The notes: generated by a model not told the origin, from the letters alone. DNA of 64,000 bases from Pseudisothecium myosuroides (GCA_951799445.1 OX637294.1:21787452-21851451); one strand, 5' to 3'. Counted from the first letter of the stretch, positions 34,383 through 47,238 are shown. A program made the numbers and translations.

Positions 34383-37300
34383 ATGACTACTTCAACTTCT
34401 TCTATTGCTACATCTACGACTATTCCGGTGGCTGCTACCATTATTGAACCACCGAGGTTTCAGCCTCTTCTTTTTACACCACTAGCAGCTGATGGCAGCA
34501 ATTATTTATTATGGGCGAGGACTGTCAAAGCACATATATTTGCCGATGGATTATCAGATGCTATTGCTTTTGACACTATTCCCACTGTAAGTACCACTGC
34601 TCCTGCTGCCACAGGTCCCACTGTTCCTACTGCTACTGTTTCTGCTTCTATTTTGTGGAAAGCTTTACTTTTGCTGCGTCGCCATGTTGTTCCTTCCTTA
34701 CATCATCAATACTTAGAGATAGAAAAACCAGATGAGCTTTGGTGAAAGCTCAAAGCTCGTTTTGACCATCAGAAAACGATGTTCCTTCCTACCGCTCTCC
34801 ATGACTGGACACATTTACGAGTATTGGATTTTCCAACACTTGTTGCTTTTAAAAATGAGCTTTACCGCATCATATCGCAATTACGATTATGTGGTCAAGC
34901 CATTACCGAACAAGAACTGATTGAGAAAACCCTCTCAACATTTCCACCAGTTTCTGTTGTACTTGCCCAGCAGTATAGAAACATGAAATTTGAGAATCAC
35001 TCAGATCTCATGTCTATAATACTTCTTGCTGAAAAGCAAAACAAGATACTTCTGCGCAATGCAGAAGCCCGTCCTATTGGGACTACAGTTCCTGAGTCTC
35101 ATGCTATCAAGCTTTCTACTTTCAAACCTAAGACACAAAAATTTAAGAAACATCGTTATAAACAGTTCGGTAGTCATAGTCATGCGCACAAGAAGAATAC
35201 CAATTCTTCTTCTCACAACCATGGTAAGCGTCAGTCAGAGACGCGTACTTGCCACAAATGTGGTAGAGTTGGCCATTTGGCAAATGTTTGCCGTACATCA
35301 GACTATTTTGTCAAGATGTTCCAAGAAAACAAGAAACTTCGAGCTCAGGGTCGTGAAACTCATACCATGGATGCGTCTATGGACCCATTTGGAGCTGAAG
35401 ACATTGAAACACATGTTGCTGACGATACCTCCACTGGTGAGTCCTGTGATGCGCTCCTTGACTCTGCAACTACACACACTATTTTGCAGAATAAACAATT
35501 TTTTAATGTTGATAATCTTTCAACTTGGCAAACCAGAAATTTAATAACTATGGCTGGATCGAATGTGTTTTGTTTCCAGGAGGGACCTGCAAAGGTGATT
35601 TTGCCTGAAGGCACCACCATAACATGCATGCGTGCTATGTTTTCTCCCTCTGCGCCTCGAAGCCTGATCAGCTATCGAGATATCCGCACCAATGGTTTTC
35701 ATCTCTCGACCAAAACTTTAGATAGGCGAGAGGCTCTGGTTTTTGTACAAAACAATAAAGTAGTGGAAACAGCCTTTGCTGCGGCAAGTGGCTTGTATCG
35801 GATCCCAATCCGACCACCAATTGTATCTAGTTTTGTTTTATCTTCTAAAGATAATAAAATTTCATTGTGGCATGAAAGACTGGGTCATCCAGGCTCCACT
35901 TTATTTCGGGAAATTCTTCCATGTGTTCTTGGTCATAATTTGCAGCCAGCTAATGTCAATTCAATGACATTATGTCAAGCTTGTATTCAAGGCAAACTGA
36001 TTGTCAGACCATCTATATGGAAGCTGCCCAGTGAATTACCACCTATGTTTTCGAGACTGCATGGTGACATTTGCGGTCCTATAACACCTATGTCTGGACC
36101 ATTTCGATATTTTTTAGTTTTGGTTGATGCATCAGGCAGACAATCTCATGTCTCCTTACTATCAACCAGAAATTTGGCTTTTGCCAATTTACTTTCTATG
36201 CTTATCCGCTTCAAGGCTCATTTTCCTGATTACCCAATCAAAACGCTTCGGATGGATAATGCCCAAGAATTCCGATCCAAATCTTTTAAAGATTATTGTA
36301 TTGCCACAGGGATTGATCTGACATATTCAGTTCCGTATGAACATCCTCAAAATGGATTGGCAGAGTCTTTCATCAAGCGAATCCAACTTATTACAAGGCC
36401 TTTGCTTTTACATGCAAATTTGCCCGCATACATGTGGGGACATGCAGTTCTACATGCTGCAACTTTAATTCGACTTCGTCCTTCATCTGTGGAGATTGTT
36501 TCTTCTCAAGAACTTCTTTCAGAGCGAGCTCCTAATGTATCTCATTTGCGAGTATTTGGATGCCGTGTTTGGGTTCCAATTGCAGAACCTCAACGTCATA
36601 CTATTGGCGCTTATCACCAAGAAGGCATCTATGTTGGATTTGACTCTCCTAGCATTATTCGTTATATTAACCCTTCTACTGGTACACTACTTCGCGCGCG
36701 TTTTGTCAACTGTCGTTTTGAAGAAGACGTATTTCCAATTTTGAAAGGAGCAACTTCTCTTCAACAAACTCCTACTAGTCTTACTTTTCAAGTACTTCAA
36801 ACATTTACTTCCAATCCTGATCCACAAACATCTTTGACCGAAAGCGAAGTTGCGAAGATTTTGTATTTGCAAAAGATTGCAGATCAGACACCTGATGGAT
36901 TCAATGATGCACCAAGAATCACTAAAACTCCATTGAATGAAGCTCGAAATCTTCCTGCACGAGTTTTTGTACTAGAAACAACAACTATTCCTACTCTTCA
37001 ACCTCTGGCCAAACGGACTCGTGGACCCGATAAACAACCACGCAAACGCAAAGCAATCTTTGATGCTGCTAATCCTTCTCTACCTATAGCAACCATTGCC
37101 GATTTTATTCATCCATCTACTTCTAAAAAAGAAATGTCTAAGGTGAACACAGAATTATCTGTGATGTACTGCAGTACTGGTCACGTATGGGACCGAGCAA
37201 ATATTGATATAGATGAACCATTCATTTCTATGGTAGTAGAAAATCTTTCATGCGAGAAAGATGATCCCGAACCGTTTAGTGTTGAAGATGCGATGAATCG

Positions 37301-38890
37301 CTTCGATTGGCTCAAGTGGAAAGCTGCTATTGAGGAGGAGTATGATTCTTTACGCAAAAGACAAATCTTTGGACCTATCGTGAATAATCTCAATTCACGA
37401 CCTCTTGGATACAAACTCGTTTTTGTACGCAAACGAAATGACAGAGGTCAGATTATTTGCTACAAGGTTCGTCTTGTTGCTCAAGGATTTACACAGAAGT
37501 TTGGCATTGATTATGATATCACATATTCGCCAGTTATGGATACTATTACTTTTCGATATCTTCTTGGAATGGCGGTACACACCATCCTTGAGATGACGCT
37601 TATGGATGTTGTTACTGCTTATCTATATGGCTCACTTCATACTAATATATATATGAGAGTCCCCCCTGGCCTTGAATCTACAAATTCAAGTCCAACTATT
37701 CCAGGAAAATATCGTGGCGTTAAATTACAACGTGCACTATATGGTCTCAAACAATCTGGACGCATGTGGTATCAACGCCTACGACAATTTCTTATTGAGA
37801 ATCATTTTATTAAAATGCATTGCTTCCATGTCTCTTTATCAGACGAGACAAAGATGATTTCATCATCATTGCTGTTTATGTTGATGACTTGAACCTTATA
37901 GGTACCAAATCTGCATGTATTGCAGCTACTCAGCTTCTTATTCGTGAGTTTGAAATGAAGGAACTTGGAAAAACTACTTTTTGTATTGGTTTACAAGTTC
38001 ACCATTTGAAAGATGGTAGCATTTTTCTTTCTCAAACAACATACATCAACCGAATCCTAAAAAGATTCAACATGCTCGATGCATATCCTCTATCATCACC
38101 TATGGTAGGTCGGAGTTCTAAGGGTGAAGATCCTTACCGTCCTTGCGAGAAGGAGGAGGAAACATTGGGTGAAAACTACCCATACCTCGCTGCGGTCGGA
38201 GCACTTTTATACTTAGCTACGTCTACAAAGCCTGATATTGCATTTGCAGTTAGTGTTTTTGCAAGGCATGGCGCTCGTCCTACACTTCGACATTGGAATG
38301 GCATCAAACATATTTTCCGTTATTTGAAAGGAACTGAAGATTTGGGACTACACTATACTCGATCTCTAGATCCAACATTGGTTGGATATGCTGATGCTGG
38401 ATATAGATCAGATCCTGCAACATCCAAATCTCAAACAGGTTATGTCTTCTTACGACATGGAGCTGCAATATCTTGGAAATTAGTAAAGCAAACTATCACT
38501 GCAACATCATCTAATCATGCAAAAATTATTGCTTTATATGAAGCATCTCGAGAGTGCATCTGGTTAAGATCGATTGACAAGTTCATTCGAACCAACTGTG
38601 GATTATTTTATGATAACTCTCCAACTATTTTATACGAAGACAATAGTGCTTGTGTTACTCAAATGCAAGCAGGTTTTATTAAAGGTGATCGCACAAAACA
38701 TATTGATCCAAAATATTTCACCTATACGAATGATTTGATTACAGACAAGGTACTTGACATTAAGAAAATTGCATCAGCAAATAATCTTGCTGATCTTTTT
38801 ACCAAGGCTCTTCCATCATCTACTCATCGTCGACTTGTCCATGGTATTGGAATGCGGCGACTTAGTATTTTAGAACAAGAAATTCAATAA
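34383..38890 (+). pseudogene. Ty1/copia gag-pol polyprotein, broken by one stop and one frameshift
   Basis: The gag region starts at 34383. A TGA at 34743-34745 interrupts an otherwise continuous frame (ELW, stop, KLKARFDHQ). A CCHC zinc knuckle, CHKCGRVGHLANVC, lies near 35250. The protease motif LLDSATTHTIL (Asp near 35460) follows. Integrase has an HHCC head (WHERLGHPG ... CQAC) near 35870-35990 and the D, D, E residues in GDICG, RMDNAQEF and GLAESF near 36067, 36255 and 36365. Reverse transcriptase runs from about 37290, with VYVDDLN near 37875. A frameshift at about 37811-37825 moves the frame just before that motif. RNase H has GYADAGY (near 38385) and EDNSAC (near 38635). All domains are present, so the copy is recently dead or could be complemented by related elements. 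Confidence 0.92.
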
Positions 38891-39098
38891 ATTTTCATTA
38901 TGAAATTTATTGATCCTTTTGATATCCTTCCATAGATTTTTCCCACTGGGTTTTACTATGAGAATGAATTGATAAAGGAGTTGTACTCTTTTTCGTTCAT
39001 CTGTGGTTTTATCCTTGAATATAACCAAGGTTTTCCCAGATAAGGTTTTAATGAGGCAACAACCGTAAACTTTTAAGATTACGGAAATTTTCAAATAA

Positions 39099-39365
39099 AA
39101 AAAGGTGGGGTCGTGGTGAGAACCACGGTTTGGGGTTCAATGCTGGAGCTTGTTAAATATCTTGGGGTGTCCTGCATCTTGTCACATCACAGCTCAGGGG
39201 TGGAATAGCGGGTCGACTGTTATTCTTGCCTCACTAGCATGCCAAGCCGTGAGTTTCCCGAACCAATCAACGAGGCCGACGAGAATCGAACCGCGGACCG
39301 GTCGGTTGACCACTGACATATGAAACCAGCCGACCAAGTCCACGACTTGGCGACTGAGTTCGGCA
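39099..39365 (-). mobile_element. tRNA-derived SINE-like insertion inside the retrotransposon
   Basis: TTCAAATAA occurs at 39090-39098 and 39366-39374, a 9-bp target duplication. On the minus strand, a box A-like TGGTCGGCTGG (39336-39326) precedes a good box B, GGTTCGATTCTC (39292-39281), which are internal promoter elements of RNA polymerase III. The minus-strand 3' end is a short T tract (CCCCACCTTTTTTT). A T-rich tail is known in the plant Au SINE family. Membership in Au is a guess. Confidence 0.65.
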
Positions 39366-39444
39366 TTCAAATAATTTTATTGCTTTCATCAACCAGCCAG
39401 TATGATTTTATTATTTTATATATATTATGTCGAGCGAGGAGGAG

Positions 39445-39664
39445 TGTTAAGAAACGTACTAGTGTGAACGCTCCCCATAATGCATGTTAGTTTAGTCAAC
39501 AAAGTGTTTGATACTATTTCCTAGCCAATACGGAGAGAGTACTATTGATCGTCTCTCTCCTTTTGTATATACTTCCATTCTTCAATGTTAGTGGTATTCT
39601 TTTCTCTTGCATACTTTGGTGTTTTATATGTTTTGAGCTTTTATTTAGTTTATGATACTCAACA
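39445..39664 (+). repeat. 3' LTR of the Ty1/copia element
   Basis: Near-identical partner of the 5' LTR, preceded by the polypurine tract at about 39431-39444. Confidence 0.95.
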
Positions 39665-39689
39665 GATCGAACTTCGACCTACAAGGCCG

Positions 39690-40010
39690 CACCACTCCTT
39701 CGTTGCTACCAACAAAAATCCCTCAGACTGGAGATGACGCTGGAGATGATCTGAGGCCGAGGCCAACCAACGACGCCCCTCTGGCTCCCACCTTCAGTCT
39801 GCCTACAACCATACGCAGACCACTTGCACCCTCTCCAAATGGACGGCTGAGCGCCTCTATAACACCACGCACACTGTCTCCTGTTTCACGCGGGGAAATG
39901 CACAGGTAGATACTAACGCCAAGCCTAATGACACCAATTGCCGCTGCAGCAATCGTTGCACCGACGCTCGCATACCAAACTGATGGATAAGTCGCTGACG
40001 ATTAAGAAGT
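39690..40010 (-). other. Possible exon of an unidentified gene
   Basis: On the minus strand a frame open from about 40000 to 39735 reads as plausible protein with a hydrophobic segment (VGATIAAAAIGVIRLGVSIY). It is preceded by a pyrimidine-rich TTCTTAATCGTCAG that could be an acceptor site. Base composition is more GC-rich than the surroundings. No family is recognised and no partner exon was found. It lies immediately beyond the retrotransposon and could be the exon of a gene disrupted by it, or chance. Confidence 0.2.
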
Positions 40011-41030
40011 CGACAGCCTATCATACATAACAAAGAACATTCAATTTTTTGTTTCAAAACACAAATACGACAGAGAAAATGAAAAAACAAGAAGTAGTTA
40101 ATCTGAAACATAATTCAAGCCGCAGCAATATGAATGGAAAGAACAGATTATGATCCCATGTGCATGCTATACCCAAAGGATATGGACACAGCATTTCACA
40201 AAGACATTGTAGACATGTGCACCTTCAAATTGGTGCGATCGACAAGCCAAGCTAATCCATTAGAATTGAGAACCGGAAATTGCAAGACAAAGCTCATGCA
40301 TTCCACTTTCAAGTTATGAAGCAATATATAGCACGTTGAAAAGTATGAAAGTATATAAAGAATTCAGCTGAAGTCAACATTCCATCTGAGCTAACGAGGA
40401 AGCAGCAGGGGAATTATCTGTCTGTGAACAATGAAGACCAATTCTAAGTAAAGCTATAATATTGAAACAAAACAAGAGGGTAGAGGTCTCTACTTGGCGC
40501 AGGCGCTGGGCTTGCTCCAACAACACTCGGGCAAGTCAAGAATCCAAGAAGAACAAGGATACATCGATAGAGAAATTGACCTGGGTTACTGGGTAGGAGT
40601 CTCTCAAAGCTTGGAGCTACACAACAAACAACACATAATTCAATATGAAGTCAAATGCGACATCCACAGCAACATAAACATTGACCAACGCCACGTATCA
40701 TTTGCAAAACAAATGCTTAAATCAAACGTATTTTGCCACTTTTAACACACGTTCCTCCATACCCTGTGCCATCAGTTGTCTAATTTGGTGTTCAGTTATG
40801 ATAATAAAAGTAAAAGCAATTTTCTAATTATTTTTATTCGAAACGCATTTCCTAATTTTTTAATTCGTAAAAACTTCGAAATTGAATGTCTTTTCTCCCA
40901 TGAATTGGAACTTACAAAACAAAGCCCGGGCACCCCTCCTCACAGAGAGCTTTCCGATGGTGTCAAGAACGCGCTTGGCGATGCACGGTTCAGGAGATCT
41001 CACTATAATAAACAAACAAAGAGCCTAATT
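40011..41030. other. Stretch without recognised features
   Basis: No convincing gene is seen. 40480-40620 is slightly GC-richer (GCGCAGGCGCTGGGCTTGCT) and might be a 5' exon on the minus strand, but there is no motif. Short ORFs at 40134-41033 are not supported. Confidence 0.3.
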
Positions 41031-41835
41031 TAAGGTATGAATTTTGGTCTCGATAATGTTCAAAAGTCCTTCACAAAACACTCACATTAGATTTCTAGTA
41101 TGTACCTCTGCTATTGTAGATTTTGAAATTCGACCCATGTTGTAGATTTGAAAGCCCCCTACGCAAAAAATCAAATTAGTTAATTTAGGTTGGTACCTTG
41201 AGATTTGAGCAATTTAGATACAGACAAGAAACTTTGCAGGCATTTCCTAGAACTTTTTTATGAAATATAAGCTTCACTATTGTAGGTAATAAAGTCTAAT
41301 TTAGATAAGCTTTCATCAAAGGTTCACCAATCTAATCAATTTGAGGCTTTTTGTATTAGAGGAGTTTTGAAGGCATTAGGAGATTGTTTCAGCTTGGTTC
41401 ACCTTGCTGGGAACAATGTAGCGCAATTAGATTAATAAATAGATTAAAAATAAATTAATAAATATTTTTATAAATTAATAATTAATATTTGATGTGGCAT
41501 TTGCGCAACCACGTCAGACTGCAGAGGTGGCAACATTCCTAGAGTTCCCACAGTTCGGGAACTTGTAGTTTTCTAGAGTCCTCAAAAATCCTCTAATGCC
41601 AATGTATCACTTTTAGATCATAACATATCCTGCCCTATCATGAAACTAAATCATCTAAAGATTTTTGTGAAAGCAAACTTATAGCATAGTACGTCTACAA
41701 GTGTATGTATTATCAAAACATTGTATTATTCTAATGCATGAATCATTGTTATTATGAAACCACAATAACTTTTATATCCATACAAAGCATCATATCGGTA
41801 CGCAACTCACATATTATACACAAGGGTCATCAGCA
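41031..41835. other. Remnant of a duplicated F-box upstream region
   Basis: GTCTCGATAATGTTCAAAAG through about 41310 matches 430-670 and the upstream regions of both F-box copies in the window, but no F-box coding sequence lies to its left. A ~260-bp AT-rich piece (about 41340-41600) interrupts the match. 41600-41810 continues as 770-960. Confidence 0.55.
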
Positions 41836-42777
41836 TTAACCCCTAAAGGCCCATTGTCCCTTCAGGGGACAAATGCGTTTTCGGGCAAGTGCCTACGGGC
41901 TGAAATTGTATTCTGATTTTTTGAATTTTTTTTTGAAGATAGAAAAACTGACAAGCTTTGTGGAAATATAATTTTTTTCTCAATCGGTGCCCGGGAAAAA
42001 AAGTTATGACCAAATAAGCTCAAAACAGGGGACGAGGGGCAGCCCGGGCAGCAAAAAAAAAATGGACAAAAATTTGAATTTTTTTTTTAAATATTTTTTT
42101 CCTCATAGATTGTATTTTTGTCTATCTGAAAAGCTTTGATTCATTTCATTTAGATATGTTATGAGAAAGTTATGGACATTCTTGTTTTTTGGGCAATTTG
42201 AGCATCTTCTTTGAAAAAATAACTTGTAGGACTCATTTCTGAATGCAATTTTTCAAATTCTTGAAATTATTTGTTTTGGAATGGTTTAGTTTACTTTCTA
42301 GAACAATCTCACCATTGGAATTAGTGCATTTTAATTCCATCTAAGAGATATTAATATTTTAGATTTCCTTCTATCTCGTACCTACTTCTACTTAACAATT
42401 TTTTTAAGGATGAAAATTAAGTTTTTTTGAGTTTCTTTTTTTTTCCTAAAATCTCAACTCAATTCTCCACTATAAAGATTTAAAGCTCAAAACGCTGTAG
42501 TGCAAAAATTTTAAGTTAAAAATGTTTAAAGTCAAAAAATCTGGTCCCGCAGTGTGCTGAAAAACTTGTTTTTTCCACTTTAAACGCAGATATCTTGCAA
42601 TCTGTGAGGTCAAAAATTCTGAAATTTTTTCCATAAATTCTCATACCAATTAGGTGTAAGATCCTATGGTTAGATGTGAAAAAAAAACAATTTTAATTTT
42701 TTTTTACTTTTTGCTATAGAAATGGCAGTTTTGAGTGTTTTTTGGCAAAAAAAAGGCCTTGGGCCTTTAGGGGTTAA
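41836..42777. mobile_element. TTAA-flanked element, ~940 bp
   Basis: It opens TTAACCCCTAAAGGCCC and closes GGGCCTTTAGGGGTTAA. It is nearly identical to 26299-27240. The unoccupied paralogous site is at 30160-30185 (GGTCATCGGTATTAAAACAG). Confidence 0.9.
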
Positions 42778-42936
42778 AACGGCTTAGAAGACGGCTTTTG
42801 TAAAAATAATATGAAATTTAAAAGACCAAATAGTTGGGTGAAGACTAAATTAAAAGAGAATTAATTGTTAAAAATGTTGAATTGCATACATATGATAAAA
42901 AAAAACTCACAATACATATGAAGAATTAAAGCACCT

Positions 42937-43657
42937 GGGTAGTTGCAAGAAACACTTGCCGGTTTTCCTTCAAAACGGCCATTTTACTCCTGTTTGTGGA
43001 TTTTGGAATAAATTTTTTTTAAATAAAATAAAATATGGATAATGTGTAAAGCATTAAAAAATGATATGTGCAAAAATTCAGACCTAAAAAAATTTATCTC
43101 TAAAAGTTATGCACGGTCAAAGAGGGTTGAAAAATGCAAGAAAATAGACAGTTTGGAATTTAATTCTTAAAAAATAGTAAAATTGTCAAAAAATTGTCAA
43201 AAAGAAAGCCATTTTTCCAAACTTATAGATACTCCTTTTCACCAATTTTCACTATTGGAAAAATAAAATTGTACTCTCTACACTTGCGCAAAGGTAGTGC
43301 ACTTTGAGCACATGTGATGGAAAATTAACTATTTAAAAAAAATCTTTGGTAAGCTTGTGTAACTTTAGTAGAAGTCCTAGTATACCAATTTTGAGCTTCA
43401 AATTTGGATTTTTGGGTGAAAAATAGTACTAAAACCCTTCAAAATGGCCAAGGTAGACAACCAATCGGGGGCAATTTAAAAATAGTAAAATAATTTTTAA
43501 AAAACCCAAAAAATTACTCAACATCTGCAACTACCACATGTACCTTTATTTTAAATTTCATAGAAGATGGACAAACGATGCAAAAGTTATGAGCAAAAAA
43601 CCACCTGTCTAAGGTCAAGGGGACAAAAAAAAGGTTAAGTGTTTCTTGCAATCACCC
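42937..43657. mobile_element. GGGTGGTTGC-ended MITE, ~720 bp
   Basis: The ends are GGGTAGTTGCAAGAAACACT and AGTGTTTCTTGCAATCACCC. ACCT flanks both sides. The unoccupied paralogous site at 30328-30340 reads AAACACCTATTCATGG. It is diverged from the copy at 31884-32618 but has the same ends and size. Confidence 0.75.
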
Positions 43658-43856
43658 ACCTATGTATAGTTTTAAAAATTCTTTACAAGAAATTTCCTCC
43701 AATTAAAATTAAATTTTTATTAAAAAGCCCCCAGAGTTGGATAGCATGTCCCATGATACGTGTATTAAAAAAAATTATATAATTAGATTTTTAATGCTAT
43801 TATTGTTCTCAAAAAATATTCATTTCATATATATAATTACATTTTTGGATTCCTTA

Positions 43857-44779
43857 TTAACCTCTAAAGGACCATTGTCACTTTGGAGGACAAATGCACT
43901 TTTGGGCAAGTACTCACAGGCTGAAATTTTCTTTTGATTCTTTGAAACTTTTTTTGGAGATAGAAAAATTGATAGGCTTTGTGGGAATATAATTTTTTCA
44001 CAATCAGTGACCGGGAACAAAAATTATGACCAAATAAGCTCAAAACAGAGGACGCAGGGCAAACCGGGTAGCAAAAAAATAATAGACAGAAATTTGAATT
44101 AAATTTTTTTTTTTTTTTTCTCATAGATTATAATTTTGCCTATCAGGAAAGCTTTGATTCATTCATTTGGATTTGTTATGAGAAAGTTATAGACATTCTT
44201 GTTTTTTGGGCAGTTGGAGCATCTTCTTGAAAAAAAATAACTTGTACGGTTCATTTCTGAATGAAATTTTTCAAATTTTTGTTGCATGGTTTAGTTTACT
44301 TGCTAGAACAATCTCACCATTGGGATTAGTGCATTTTAATTCCATTTAAAACATATGAATGTTTTAGATTTTCCTTCTATCTCGTACCTACTTCTACTTA
44401 ACAATTCTTTTAAGAATGATAATTAATTAATTAATTTTTTTTTTTTCCTAGACTCTCAACTTAATTCTCCACTATAAAGATTTAAAGCTCAAAACTTTTT
44501 AGTACAAAAATTTAAAGTTAAAAATGTTCAAAGTCAAAACATCTAATCCCGCAATGTGCTGAAAAACTTGCTTTTTCACTTTAAACGCAAATATCTTGCA
44601 ATCTGTGCGATTAAAAATTCTGAAATTTTTTCCACACACTCTCATACTAGTTAGGTGTAAGATCCTACGGTTAGATGTGAAAAAAAAAACAATTTTCAAT
44701 TTTTTTTACTTTTTGCTGTAGAAATGGCAGTTTTGAGTGTTTTTGGGCAGAACAAAGGACTTGGTCCTTTAGGGGTTAA
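43857..44779. mobile_element. TTAA-flanked element, ~920 bp
   Basis: The ends are TTAACCTCTAAAGGACC and GGTCCTTTAGGGGTTAA. The paralogous unoccupied site is at about 31650-31665 (TTCCTTGTTATAAGGGCTAC), where the target looks mutated to TTATAA. The interior is homologous to 26299-27240, with more divergence. Confidence 0.85.
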
Positions 44780-45780
44780 AAGGGCTACAAAAAAAATTCT
44801 ACATTAAAACAAATTGTATCCCTTTAAATTAGCCTATAATGCATTATAAGTGATTATAATCAGGGCCATATAACATGGGAGTTGCGTACCCGGGATCTAT
44901 CCAAGATAAGACACATGAACAATTTTAATTTGCCTATGAGCTATTCCTCGACTTTTCTTACAAATTGTGGAAGACTACATAACTTTGCAAAGCATAGTGA
45001 AGTAAAATATCTATAGCATGAAAATTTTGGTTTAGGAGTTTTTTGAAGCTTCAGTTGTTGAAAAATGCTCCTAGAGGATGTGGACTTCACCTATACCCAT
45101 CCCGCAACATGATAACAAATTGAAATGTTAGTGAAGAAACATCAAGTGTCTACAGCCTATATTGCATGTTAAGGTAGACCAACCCATTTTTGCCCACTAC
45201 CTAATTTCATCGTCCTACTCTAGGCCCCAATTCTGCCTCAAAACTCATCCAAACCATTCATTTTTTGACAAAATGAGTGCATTAAGAGGTGATGGATCAA
45301 TTATTTATTTATAAATACCTAAGTGTCACTAGATACATGGAAAGGTGGTTATAGATTGTTTATAGGACATTTATGACTCCATTCTATAGGCGGTTTTGTA
45401 ATTTCAAGGCAGCCTACTTCCAAAATTCACAGAAATTACAATTTTAATCAAAAATTTATAATTCCACTTGGGTTTGATTTGTGAAACAAGTGCACACCTC
45501 TGAAAAATATGTTTTGGAGTTGGCATCTAGATATTTAGATTGCAAATCAAGGTAGTAAACCTTGTAGCCTTCACCAAGACAAAAAATTAAATGCCGCAAT
45601 TTTTTCTATAATCAAAAGCCCCTCTATTTAACCTGGCCGTAGCAAAATGTTGTGATGAAAAAGATGCCATTTTTACAATCTTAGTACTACTCCAATGCAA
45701 GGCTTTTTTTATCGCACTATAGATGAATAGTGGAGCCCCTGCATGCCCTATGTTTGCTGGTGAGTATTTGGAGGGAGCCC
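44780..45780. other. Duplicated non-coding block including the unoccupied site of the 10.2 kb insertion
   Basis: No gene is seen. CATAGTGAAGTAAAATA at 44993-45009 occurs once and its flanks match 1000-1055 and 11321-11450. Later parts match 11460-11750. Confidence 0.6.
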
Positions 45781-46055
45781 ATAACATTGCTAACTGGGGA
45801 CTTTTGTTCCTGACAGACAAGAGATAATTCCCCGTTGGATGCCTGGGGGGAATTTAGTTTAAATGTCAAGTATATAATTCATTAGGCAATGGCTGGATTG
45901 TCAAGCTCTCATTGAGTTTGCTAAGCTGACCCCAACTTGAGGCCCATCCCTTCCAGCGAGGTGGAATGCTCAAAGACTTATCATGAACTTCTAGGCTTGG
46001 GGGCTTCCACTTTAAGCTGAGGCAAAAGGGGACCCCCCTTCGTTAATAATGGTAT
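45781..46055. mobile_element. ATAACATTG-ended MITE, ~275 bp
   Basis: It opens ATAACATTGCTAACTGGGG and ends AATAATGGTAT (one change from the inverse). It shares GGATGCCTGGG and GGCAAAAGGGGACCCCCC with the members at 32702 and 51052. It sits inside a larger stretch (about 45703-46110) absent from the paralogous site near 12250. Confidence 0.6.
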
Positions 46056-46995
46056 GGCTAGGCACAGTGGCAAAATTGTGTAAGAGGGAGTTGGAATCTA
46101 ACATATTGGCAATGTTTGCTTTCTCCGTAGCAAAATGCTACCAAGTCACTTAGCAGTACCCAAAAATAAAGAGTGTATTATAAAAATCTCCAGCAACTCG
46201 ATCCTCTACAATCCCGCAATGTGTGGCAAATCACAAGCGACACACTGTGCTTGTCTTCAGAACTTCCCGTTTACTGCTGGACCAAAACTACAGATCGTTG
46301 CTGCCCTGTAGTTGATTTGGATCACTCAAAACAGCACTGTCTTTGCCCGTGATCGATGGCCTCTTGCATGCGCTTACAAAGCTCTCTGGAAAGAACTTCT
46401 TGAGTCAGGTAGGGAAGAGTTTCTCTACTCTGCGTAAAGCCCGTAGTATTTGGGAAAAATTTGATTGAATCTGGAATCAAGTCTCCAATCCTTGCTCGTA
46501 CAATTGGTGACTCTAATATTTGGAGGGGGCCAGAAGGGGGGTATTCTTTTCTTTAGTTTGTTTGTTTCAGTTGTTTCTTTGCTCTTATCTCTTCATTGTC
46601 AAGCGGCATGTATGTGGTGTTTTTTCTCATGCGATGGTTTTCCATTTGTTTTTAAAAACAAATTAATAAATTAAATTTTTTTAAGAAAACCTACAGATCG
46701 CTCATTTGACTGTAATAGACAAGGTCCAAGCACCTAATTGCTGTACTTTCTGAATGTGAACCTGTTTTGTATTTTTGAAAGGACGGAATGCCTGAATGTG
46801 AACCTGTTACCGTATTTGGATCCGACAATGCTAATGCTCCGAAACCTGTTTGCTTCCACAGGCTGTGCCGTAAATAATACTCCGTAACACACACAGAGTT
46901 AATTGTCTGGGTCACCGAGTTTTGAATACACGATTGACCGACCTGTGTTTTGAGTTACTTAATTTGGTCATTAAACAACTCATAAAAGAGCTGCT
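46056..46995. other. Duplicated non-coding block
   Basis: It matches pieces of 12260-14580 and 15340-15470, without the CACTA, TAAGGTAGGAGG and TTAA elements found there. It therefore serves as the unoccupied reference for three insertions. No gene is seen. Confidence 0.6.
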
Positions 46996-47226
46996 TTTAT
47001 TGTAAGAAACGGTGATCAATGTATTAAAAAACACAGTAAAAGTACACAGAGGAAAATTAGACCCCACAATGCAACCCAACCTCACAAGGAGACGGGGGAG
47101 CAGGGGGGCAAAGAAAATGAAAGTCAATCAGGCTCCCGAGGGCGGGTCATCCTGGGTGGGGGACTAAAGGCCAAGTGCCATCTAGGATGGTGGAAGTCTC
47201 CCGAACAGAAGACGTCATTCTTACAC
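46996..47226. mobile_element. Possible TGTAAGAA-ended short element
   Basis: TGTAAGAAACGG at the left and GTCATTCTTACACC at the right form a short inverted repeat around ~230 bases that are absent from the paralogous block near 16070. The evidence is thin. The stretch is GC-richer than its surroundings. Confidence 0.3.
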
Positions 47227-47238
47227 CAGGTGTCAACA

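Larger units (their letters stand above)
33128..39664 (+). mobile_element. Ty1/copia LTR retrotransposon, full length, recently inserted
   Basis: Two 220-bp LTRs (33128-33347 and 39445-39664) begin TGTTAAGAAACG and end ACTCAACA. They differ at about three positions (near 98.6 % identity), so the insertion is young. CGTTATCAGCACGC directly after the 5' LTR is a plausible primer-binding site, and GAGCGAGGAGGAG directly before the 3' LTR is a polypurine tract. The order gag, protease, integrase, reverse transcriptase, RNase H defines Ty1/copia. Flanks TATCG and GATCG may be a mutated 5-bp duplication. The copy is defective (one stop and one frameshift in gag-pol) and carries a SINE-like insertion at 39099-39365. 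Confidence 0.95.

Noticed and set aside
39241..39336. tRNA gene on the minus strand
   Set aside because: Box A and box B-like motifs are present, but no cloverleaf or acceptor stem is seen. The target duplication and tail point to a SINE.
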